A stretch of 64,000 nt of DNA. Source: JAHJDS01 sp964569795 (GTDB lineage Bacteria; Desulfobacterota; Desulfarculia; Desulfarculales; JAHJDS01). Within the stretch, counting starts at the first letter, position 1; every line of letters starts with the position of its first letter. Under the pieces are notes generated by a model that saw only the letters and a program-made list of their open reading frames with translations, did no database searches and was not told the DNA's origin. A program made the position numbers and the translations under genes. Positions 35,206-41,826 of the stretch are shown one piece after another. Location: the NCBI GenBank assembly GCA_964569795.1, contig CAZMVB010000017.1, positions 16,071 through 80,070 on the forward strand, given 5' to 3'.

Positions 35206-36528
35206 TTAGAGTTCCTTGATCCCGGCCGCCAGACGGCGGACCTCGGCCATCACCCGGCCGAGGTCAAAGGTCTTGATGTCTCGGTCCTCGACCACCACCC
35301 GGCCGTCGATGATCACGTGCCTGACGTCGGACCGGTCCGCGGCATAGACCAGGTGGGAGACCGGATCGTAGAGGGGCGTCAGGTGGACCCGGTCCAGATC
35401 GACCACGATCAGGTCGGCCCGGCGGCCGACCTCGACGGTCCCGACCTTGTCGGCCAGGCCCAGGACCCGGGCCCCGTCCCGGGTGGCCATCCGCAAGACC
35501 TCCCGGGCCGGCATCTCGGTCGGGTCTTGGTCGGCCCCCTTGGCGTTCAGGGCCGCCGAGCGCATCTCAGAGAAAAGGTCCAAATCGTTGTTGGAGGCCG
35601 GGCCGTCCGTGCCCAGGCCGAGGGTCACTCCGGCCCGGCCGAGCATGGCCGCCTGTCCCACGCCCGAGCCCAGCTTGAGGTTGGACTCGATGCAGTGGGC
35701 CACGCCCACCCCCCGCCGGGCCAGAATCTCGGCGTCGGCCTGATCGACCCACACGGCGTGGACTCCGACCGTTTTCTTTGACCAGAAACCCAGGCCCTCG
35801 AGAAAGGCCACCGGTGACCGCTTATGCTCGGCCAGGGTCCGGTCCCGTTCGTCTTTGGTCTCGGCCACGTGGATCATGACCGGAAAACCCAGCCGGTCGG
35901 CGGCCCGCCGCGTTTTTTGCAAGGTCTCGGCCGAGCAGGTCGAGATCGAGTGGCAGAACACGGCCGGTGTGACCAGGGGGCTCTGGCCCGTCAGTTCCTC
36001 GCAGAACCTGACGGCCGTGGCCACATTTTGGGCCGGATCAGGCACGCCCGGGGCCGGAAAGTCGATGATTCCCTGGGCGCACATTGCCCGCATCCCTGAC
36101 TCCATAAAGGCCCGGGCCGCGGCCCCCTCCTCGAAGTACGAGTCCGCGACCGTGGTCGTCCCGGACAGGAGACACTCGGCCGCAGCCAGCAGGGCGCACC
36201 AGTAAACCATGTCGGGCGAAACCCACCTGGCCTCGGCCGGGAAGATGTGCTCGCTGAGCCAGGTCTCGAGGGGCAGATCGTCGGCCAGACCGCGGAAGAG
36301 GGTCATGGCCGCGTGCAGGTGGGTGTTGACCAGGCCGGGCAGGATCAGGTGTCCGATGGCGTCGATGGTTCGGCTCGCCGGCGGGCGGGGTCCGTCATCG
36401 GCCTCGACCAGGACGATCCGGCCGTCCCGGACGCCCACCCGGCCCGGATCCAGGTCAATTCCCGCCTCGTCCAGGGCCAGCACCCGGCCGCCGGCCAGCA
36501 GCAGGTCCAGTCGGTCGTCAACGGTCAT
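35206..36528 (-). CDS. mtaD: 5-methylthioadenosine/S-adenosylhomocysteine deaminase (copy 1)
   Basis: 440 residues of the amidohydrolase superfamily. Metal-binding histidines in GLVNTHLHAAMTLFRG, a family block ADDLPLETWLSEHIFP, MIHVAETKDE, VAHCIESNLKLGSG, and the catalytic Asp in LGTDGPASNNDLD. MtaD deaminates SAH/MTA and so removes the inhibitor left by SAM-dependent methylation. The first metal motif reads HLH rather than HTH. A paralogue of similar length lies immediately upstream. Confidence 0.85.
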   Translation of the reverse strand: MTVDDRLDLLLAGGRVLALDEAGIDLDPGRVGVRDGRIVLVEADDGPRPPASRTIDAIGHLILPGLVNTHLHAAMTLFRGLADDLPLETWLSEHIFPAEARWVSPDMVYWCALLAAAECLLSGTTTVADSYFEEGAAARAFMESGMRAMCAQGIIDFPAPGVPDPAQNVATAVRFCEELTGQSPLVTPAVFCHSISTCSAETLQKTRRAADRLGFPVMIHVAETKDERDRTLAEHKRSPVAFLEGLGFWSKKTVGVHAVWVDQADAEILARRGVGVAHCIESNLKLGSGVGQAAMLGRAGVTLGLGTDGPASNNDLDLFSEMRSAALNAKGADQDPTEMPAREVLRMATRDGARVLGLADKVGTVEVGRRADLIVVDLDRVHLTPLYDPVSHLVYAADRSDVRHVIIDGRVVVEDRDIKTFDLGRVMAEVRRLAAGIKEL

Positions 36529-36628
36529 CCTTGCACTCTATGCCATTGGCCCGGGGCGTGTCACCCCGGAAATGCCGTGGCTGATCATGGGAGTTCAGCC
36601 CGGTCGAACCTGGGCCGGCCGGGCGGGT

Positions 36629-37939
36629 TCAGGCCGGCCTGATCTCCCCGGCGATGCTTCTGACTCGGGCCTTGAGCTCGCCTTCGTCCAGGTCGGTCAG
36701 GCGGCCGTTGGCGGCCAGGACCCGGCCGTGGACCATGGTCAGGACCACGTCCGATCCCCGGGCGGCATAGACCAGGTGGGAGACGGGGTCGTACATGGGG
36801 GTCAGGTGGGGCCGGTCAGTGTCAACGACGATCAGGTCGGCCCGCTTGCCCGGCTCCAGGGAGCCGATCTGGTCCCCGAGACCCAGGGCGGCCGCGCCGC
36901 CGCGGGTGGCCATGGCCAGGACCTGTTGCGCCGGGAGCCGGGTCGGGTCCAGCGAAAAACCCTTGGCGATCAGGGCCGCGGCCCGCATCTCGGAAAAAAT
37001 GTCCAGATCGTTGTTCGAGGTCGGGCCGTCGGTGCCGATTCCGACGGTCAGGCCCGCGGCCAGCATGTCGGCCACGGGGGCGACGCCCGAGCCCAGCTTG
37101 TGGTTGGATTCGGGGCAGTGGGCCACCTTGACGCCGCGCTCGGCCAGCAGCCCGATTTCCTCGTCCGTGACCCAGACGCCGTGATCGATCAGGAGGCGGT
37201 CCGACAGCAGGCCCAGGTTTTCCAGGTGTCCGACCGGGGTCCGGCCGTACTTTTCCAGGCAGTCCTGGACCTCGGTCCGGGTCTCGGCCAGGTGCATGAT
37301 CAGCCGGACGTCGTTGTCCGCGGCCATCTTCCGGGCGGTTTGCAGCAGTTCCGGGGAGCAGGTGTACACGGCGTGGGGTTCGATCGCCACCGAGATCAGG
37401 GGATGATCGCGCCAGGCGTCGATCAGGTCCTGGGTGTACTGAAACCCCTGGGGCAGTTCGCCGTAGCTGGCCGAGGGGAAGTCGTAGAGCACCTCGCCGA
37501 CCACGGCCCGGATGCCGACCTCGGCCAGGGCCCGGGCCACGTCCTTGGTGAAGAGGTACATGTCGCCCAGACAGGTGGTGCCCGACAGCAGCATCTCGGC
37601 CGCGCCCAGGCGGCTGCCCTCATAGACCATCTCGCCGGTCAGCTTGGCCTCGGCCGGGAAGATGTGGTCGTTAAGCCAGGTTTCCAGGGGCAGGTCGTCG
37701 GCCAGTCCCCGGAAGAGGGTCATGGCCACGTGGGTGTGGGCGTTGACCAGGCCGGGGAGAATGACCCCCCAGGGAAAGTCCAGGACCTGATCCGCGGCCG
37801 GAGCCGCCCCGGCCGGAGCCGCCCCGGCCGGTCCGACCCAGGCGATGTCCGTTCCCTGGACCAGGACCGCGCCCGGGGAATGGACCGTGGCCGACCGGTC
37901 CATGGTCAGGACATGACTGCCCCGGATCAGGGTGGTCAC
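36629..37939 (-). CDS. mtaD: 5-methylthioadenosine/S-adenosylhomocysteine deaminase (copy 2)
   Basis: 436 residues, paralogous to copy 1 over its whole length: LVNAHTHVAMTLFRG, ADDLPLETWLNDHIFPAEAK, LIMHLAETRTE, VAHCPESNHKLGSG, GIGTDGPTSNNDLD. Here the metal motif is the standard HTH. Two GTG starts exist; 37939 is preferred because AAAGGGGGACCC lies directly before it. Near residue 35 a short Pro/Ala/Gly repeat (APAGAAPAGAAPA) looks like a slippage expansion. 100 bp separate it from copy 1. Confidence 0.87.
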   Translation of the reverse strand: MTTLIRGSHVLTMDRSATVHSPGAVLVQGTDIAWVGPAGAAPAGAAPAADQVLDFPWGVILPGLVNAHTHVAMTLFRGLADDLPLETWLNDHIFPAEAKLTGEMVYEGSRLGAAEMLLSGTTCLGDMYLFTKDVARALAEVGIRAVVGEVLYDFPSASYGELPQGFQYTQDLIDAWRDHPLISVAIEPHAVYTCSPELLQTARKMAADNDVRLIMHLAETRTEVQDCLEKYGRTPVGHLENLGLLSDRLLIDHGVWVTDEEIGLLAERGVKVAHCPESNHKLGSGVAPVADMLAAGLTVGIGTDGPTSNNDLDIFSEMRAAALIAKGFSLDPTRLPAQQVLAMATRGGAAALGLGDQIGSLEPGKRADLIVVDTDRPHLTPMYDPVSHLVYAARGSDVVLTMVHGRVLAANGRLTDLDEGELKARVRSIAGEIRPA

Positions 37940-38124
37940 GGGTCCCCCTTTCACCGTCGCCCGGCCGCGTACACGGTCGTCCCCGCCCTCGGCGCCGGCC
38001 GCCGTCTGCCGGGGCGCGGTGTCGAAAACCGGATGGAATCGCGTGTCTTATTCCAGGCCCGCCCCAAAGGCCGGACCGTTTGGCCCGGCCGTAAACCGGC
38101 TCCCGCCCGACGGCGGACGGTCTG

Positions 38125-38217
38125 TCAGCGCTTCCGCTTGTGCCGGGTGCGGGCCAACAATTTGCGGTGTTTATGCTTGCGAATCTTCTTGCGACGTTTC
38201 TTGATGACGCTGCCCAC
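38125..38217 (-). CDS. 30-residue basic protein of the AURKAIP1/COX24 (bS22-like) family
   Basis: A tiny gene translating to a 30-residue protein that begins MGSVIKKRRKKIRKHKHRK and ends in RHKRKR; 18 of 30 residues are Lys, Arg or His. The GSVIKKRRK start and HRKLL core are the signature of the AURKAIP1/COX24-domain proteins, which include the small-subunit protein bS22 of mycobacteria and a mitochondrial ribosomal protein. The GTG at 38217 follows AAGGGAAG. It has its own promoter and lies behind a strong hairpin. Confidence 0.8.
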   Translation of the reverse strand: MGSVIKKRRKKIRKHKHRKLLARTRHKRKR

Positions 38218-38276
38218 TGGTTGCTTCCCTTTTCTCTCCTCGCCTATCTGCGCCGTATTTGGGACGTAAAGTAATC

Positions 38277-38306
38277 TTTATAGTCATAGAACAGGTCCGG
38301 TGGCAA
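38277..38306 (-). promoter_or_regulatory. Sigma70-type promoter of the bS22-like gene
   Basis: On the minus strand TTGCCA (38301-38306) and TATAAA (38277-38282) are separated by 18 bp. They lie about 60 bp before the GTG start. Confidence 0.6.
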
Positions 38307-38316
38307 GTAAAATCAT

Positions 38317-38344
38317 CCGCCGCGCCCTTTTCCCGGCGCGGCGG
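38317..38344 (-). terminator. Strong hairpin after selD-yedF, likely terminator
   Basis: A perfect 10-bp stem (38317-38326 with 38335-38344) around an 8-nt loop, 33 bp after the yedF stop. Read on the minus strand it is followed by ATGATTTTAC, a weak T tract. Confidence 0.65.
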
Positions 38345-38376
38345 ACCGACCCGGGGCCGCCATCCGACTCAGGGGG

Positions 38377-38985
38377 TTAGATCGAGATCACCTTGTCGGC
38401 CAGTTGCATCGAGGTGACGATGTCGAGCATGTTGGTCGTCTCGCCGACCCGCTTCTGGTCCAAAACCCCGAAGTGGTTGAGGCAGGTACCGCAGACCAGC
38501 ACGGTCACGCCCGCCCGTTCCAGGTCCTGGATATCCTCCAGGGAGGCGGACCCGTCGAGGGTCAGCTTGACCCCCGAGTTGATGAAGACCAGCCGCGACA
38601 GCTCGGGGACCATCTCCTTGAGGGTCAGCAGGAAATTCTTGACCAGGCCCCGGCCCAGGTCGTCGTCGCCCCGTCCCAGGCGATCGGCGCTGACCAGGAC
38701 CATGATCCGGCGCCCGGCCGCCGGGGCGGCGCAGGTCAGATCGGCCGGGTCGGGCCCGGCGGCCGCGGGCGGGCCGGTCCTCTGGGCGATGATGGTGATG
38801 TCCGGGGCCTGGCCGCGGGTTTCGCTCGAAAAACCCTGGCCGGCCAGAAACCGGCTGACGTTCTGGACCGCGGCGTCATTGTCCACCCGGATGGAAAATT
38901 CGGTCTGGCCGGTCCGGTCGATGTGATCCCTGGTGGCGAGCACCGGGGCGGGGCAGGCCTGGCCCCGGCAATCGAGCGTCTCCAT
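38377..38985 (-). CDS. yedF: YedF-like selenium metabolism protein (TusA + DsrE-like)
   Basis: 202 residues. N-terminal TusA domain with LDCRGQACPAPVL, then a linker and a DsrE/peroxiredoxin-like domain (GRRIMVLVSADRLGRGDDDLG, VLVCGTCLNHFGV). This two-domain YedF form occurs next to selD in many selenium-using anaerobes and is thought to help deliver selenium. It sits 53 bp after the selD stop, which supports that role. Confidence 0.9.
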   Translation of the reverse strand: METLDCRGQACPAPVLATRDHIDRTGQTEFSIRVDNDAAVQNVSRFLAGQGFSSETRGQAPDITIIAQRTGPPAAAGPDPADLTCAAPAAGRRIMVLVSADRLGRGDDDLGRGLVKNFLLTLKEMVPELSRLVFINSGVKLTLDGSASLEDIQDLERAGVTVLVCGTCLNHFGVLDQKRVGETTNMLDIVTSMQLADKVISI

Positions 38986-39038
38986 GTGTCACTCCCCTTC
39001 CGGCGACCGGTGGGTCGCCGGGTATCTGTCACGTTCGG

Positions 39039-40106
39039 TCAGGGCTCCACCGCCAGGGTCCCCGGCGGTCCGGCCTCGACCCGGCCGATGACCTCGGCGC
39101 ATAAGGCCCCGTGCCGGCCGAGACTTTCCAAAAGCGGCGCCAGTTTTTCGTCAGGGACGCTGATCAGCATCCCGCCCGAGGTCTGGGCGTCGGCCAAAAG
39201 GTCCAGCTTCAGGGGGTCCACCCCCTGGGCCACGCCCATGACGTGGCTGCAATAATCGCGGTTCTTGAAGGTCCCGGCCGGGATCATGCCCATGCCCGCC
39301 AGTTCGGTTACCCCCTCGATGAGCGGCACCCGGCCGGCCTCGATGATCAGCCGGACCCCACTGGCCCGGGCCATCTCCAGGGCGTGTCCCAGCAGGCCGA
39401 ACCCGGTGACGTCGGTCGCCGCCGTGATCCCGAGCTCGATCATCGCCTCGCTGGCCGGCCGGTTGAGGGCGGTCATGACCGCCACCATCGCCTCCACGAC
39501 CGGGGCCGCGGCCAGGCCGCCCTTGACCGCGGTGGCGATGACCCCCGTGCCCAGGGGCTTGGTCAAGACCAGCGCGTCCCCGGTCCGGGCCCCGGCGTTG
39601 GTGATCACCCGGTCGGGGTGGACCAGGCCGCTCGCGGCCAGGCCGTACTTGATCACCGGATCGTCGATCGAGTGTCCGCCCACCAGCAGGGCCCCGGCCT
39701 CGGCCACCTTTTCCTGGCCCCCCTTGAGGATTTGGGCCAGGACCCCGAGGTCCATCCGGTCCACCGGGAAACAGACGATGTTCAGGGCGCACAGGGGCCG
39801 GCCGCCCATGGCGTACACGTCCGACAGGGCGTTGGCCGCGGCCGCCCGGCCGAACTGGTACGGATCGTCCAGGATCGGCGTGAAGAAATCCACCGTCTGG
39901 ATCAGGGCCAGCTCGTCCGTCAGCCGGATCACCGCCGCGTCGTCGGCCAGGTCGCTCCCGACGATCAGGTCAGGGTGACTGACCGCGGGCAGCGTCGCCA
40001 GGATTGCCGCCAGGTCCCCTGGGGCGATCTTGGCCGCTCAACCCGAGGCCGTGGTCTGCTGGGTCAGGCGACGGCCGTTCTTGTCCGTGACCGGTTCCAG
40101 GTCCAT
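39039..40106 (-). CDS. selD: Selenide, water dikinase SelD, itself a selenoprotein (UGA = Sec23)
   Basis: SelD makes selenophosphate from selenide and ATP. The ORF from 39932 lacks the usual N-terminus; reading back in frame reaches an ATG at 40106 through a single TGA (40038-40040) placed in TTASG-U-AAKI, exactly the active-site Cys/Sec of SelD. The product is 355 residues, the usual length, and contains DFFTPI, NALSDVYAMGG, and GFGLLGH. A strong hairpin lies 12 nt after the UGA in the mRNA. The GCAGGAGG directly before the ATG is too close to serve as an ideal Shine-Dalgarno, so the start may shift slightly. Confidence 0.93.
40006..40025 (-). promoter_or_regulatory. Candidate SECIS hairpin in selD mRNA
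   Basis: In the mRNA, GCC-CCAGG pairs with CCTGG-C-GGC, closing a GGA loop, 12 nt downstream of the UGA. It is a compact GC-rich stem with G in the loop, as expected for a bacterial SelB-binding hairpin. Pairing was done by eye. Confidence 0.5.
40038..40040 (-). other. Selenocysteine UGA codon in selD
   Basis: In-frame TGA at codon 23 in the ASG-U-AAK active-site motif of SelD. Homology continues on both sides in one frame. Confidence 0.92.
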
Positions 40107-40200
40107 CCTCCTGCGTTCCAGGTCATCCGATTCTGGCCCGCCCCGGCGGGGCGGTCAAATAGGAAAAACCGATCCCTTGGCCGGGGGCCATCGGGCCGGA

Positions 40201-41097
40201 TTATTCGGCCAGCTCGCTGATGACGAACTCGAGCCAGGCCCGGCACAGCGGCGAGCAGGTCCGCTGGCGGTGCCACACGGCGTAGAACCGGCGCTTGAGT
40301 TCGACCCCGACCAGGCCGACGACGGCCAGGCCGCCCCGTTCGGCGTCCTCGGCCACGGCCAGCCTGGAGACCAGGGCCAGGCCCAGGCCGGCCTTGACGC
40401 CCTGGCGGATGGCCTCGGTGGAGCCCAGGTGGGCGACCACCTTGAGGTTCGCCACCTCGACGCCGGCCTGGCGCAGGGCCCGCTCCACGCCGCGGCGGGT
40501 GCCCGAGCCCACCTCCCGCTGGAGGAAGGGCTGACCGGCCAGCTCGGCCGGCTCGACCACCTCCCGGCCGGCCCAGGGGTGATCCGGGGGGACCACCAGG
40601 ACCAGTTCGTCCTGGCACAGGGCCTCCGAGGCCAGGCGGTCGTCGTCCACCGGGGCCCCGACCACGCCCGTTTCCAGCTCGCCCCGGGCCACCCCGTCCA
40701 CCACCAGGTCGGTGTCGCCGATGATCAGCCGGACCATCACCTCGGGATATTGCTCCCGGAAACGGCCCAGCAGGGCCGGCAGGACATATTGCCCCGGGAT
40801 GGTGCTCCCGCCGCAGACCAGTTCCCCCCGCATCTGGCCCACGAACTCGTCAATGGCCATCATCGCCTGGTCCCGCTGGGCCAAAAGGCGACAGGCGTGA
40901 TCGTACAGGATCAGTCCGGCCCGGGTGGGGGTCACCTCCCGGCCCAGGCGGTCCAGCAGCTGCACGGCCAGCCTTTCCTCCAGGTACTTGATGTGCCCGC
41001 TGATGGTCGGCTGGGACAGCAGAACCTCCTCGGCGGCCCGGGAGAAGCTCTTGTGGTCCACCACCTTGACAAACACTTCCAGTCGTTTTAAGTCCAT
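40201..41097 (-). CDS. LysR-family transcriptional regulator
   Basis: 298 residues. N-terminal helix-turn-helix (FVKVVDHKSFSRAAEEVLLSQPTISGHI) and a periplasmic-binding-like effector domain (VMVRLIIGDTDLVVDGVARGELETG, SGTRRGVERAL). The sequence resembles the CysL/CbbR-like branch. It precedes selD in the same orientation (94 bp gap) and diverges from glnB, so it may regulate selenium genes or itself; the target is not fixed by the sequence. Confidence 0.88.
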   Translation of the reverse strand: MDLKRLEVFVKVVDHKSFSRAAEEVLLSQPTISGHIKYLEERLAVQLLDRLGREVTPTRAGLILYDHACRLLAQRDQAMMAIDEFVGQMRGELVCGGSTIPGQYVLPALLGRFREQYPEVMVRLIIGDTDLVVDGVARGELETGVVGAPVDDDRLASEALCQDELVLVVPPDHPWAGREVVEPAELAGQPFLQREVGSGTRRGVERALRQAGVEVANLKVVAHLGSTEAIRQGVKAGLGLALVSRLAVAEDAERGGLAVVGLVGVELKRRFYAVWHRQRTCSPLCRAWLEFVISELAE

Positions 41098-41199
41098 GTG
41101 TGTGTCCTGCGGCCTTTGTTATTGAAAAATTTTATACCAGGGATCGAAATAAATGTCAAGCAGATCCGCAGGACCAAAGGGGGGGAAGGACGTTTAATT

Positions 41200-41225
41200 T
41201 GCACTAAAACCGACAAAAATGTGCA
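41200..41225. promoter_or_regulatory. Inverted repeat TGCAC-N16-GTGCA, possible enhancer site
   Basis: The half-sites match NtrC half-sites (TGCACC/GGTGCA) but the spacing is about 9 bp wider than the classical 17-bp site. It lies ~100 bp before the -24/-12 promoter of glnB, a normal distance for an upstream activating site. Confidence 0.4.
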
Positions 41226-41320
41226 TCGGCCGTCAATCTGTGATACAAAAATGTAGGAATTCCATCCGGGGGGAGTGTCTGTCCGACATGATAATCAGTT
41301 ATTTCAATATATTAAACCTT

Positions 41321-41335
41321 TGGCACGGCGGTTGC
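41321..41335 (+). promoter_or_regulatory. Perfect sigma54 promoter of glnB
   Basis: TGGCAC-N5-TTGC matches the -24/-12 consensus exactly. It is ~145 bp before the glnB ATG. Confidence 0.85.
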
Positions 41336-41480
41336 CAATAAGCATGAAGACCGCCCTTGCCCCGGAGGGAACGCCGGCCGCGGCCAGGGGTCCGGGACAG
41401 GTCGAGTCAATGACAGGCATTTGCGGGGCCCAAACTGGAAGGTGAAGGTCGAGCCCCGTCGTCTTCTGAGGAGGTCATGT

Positions 41481-41819
41481 ATGAAGAAGATCGAGGCCAT
41501 TATCAAGCCGTTCAAGCTGGACGAGGTCAAGGAGGCCCTGACCGAACTGGGAGTACGGGGCATCACCATTACCGAGGTGAAGGGTTTCGGCCGCCAGAAG
41601 GGCCACAAGGAGATCTACCGCGGGGCGGAATACGTGGTCGATTTTCTGCCGAAGATCAAGCTGGAGGTGGTGGTGGGCGACGACCTGGCCGACCGGGTGG
41701 TCGAGGTCGTGGCCGAGGCGGCCAAGACGGGCAAGATCGGCGACGGCAAGATTTTCGTGGGCGACGTGGCCGAGGTGATCCGCATCCGAACCGGCGAGCG
41801 CGGAGAGGACGCCGTCTGA
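41481..41819 (+). CDS. glnB: Nitrogen regulatory protein P-II
   Basis: 112 residues: MKKIEAIIKPFKLDEVKEAL, the T-loop with Tyr51 in YRGAEYVVDF, and a conserved C-terminal block GDGKIFVGDVAEVIRIRTGE. P-II senses 2-oxoglutarate and ATP/ADP, is uridylylated on Tyr51 by GlnD and controls GlnE and NtrB-type kinases. The ATG follows GAGGAGG. glnD, glnA and glnE follow, so the whole signal chain is in one place behind a sigma54 promoter. Confidence 0.97.
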   Translation: MKKIEAIIKPFKLDEVKEALTELGVRGITITEVKGFGRQKGHKEIYRGAEYVVDFLPKIKLEVVVGDDLADRVVEVVAEAAKTGKIGDGKIFVGDVAEVIRIRTGERGEDAV

Positions 41820-41826
41820 GGTTTTC

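Larger units (their letters stand above)
41098..41480. other. Divergent lysR / glnB control region
   Basis: 383 bp, AT-richer than the surroundings. It holds the sigma54 promoter of glnB (41321) and an inverted repeat, TGCAC-N16-GTGCA (41200-41225), that resembles a widely spaced NtrC-type site. No gene was seen in it. Confidence 0.6.

Noticed and set aside
39039..39932. selD starting at 39932
   Set aside because: That start removes the ATP/selenide active-site loop. The homologous N-terminus is present upstream in frame through one UGA.
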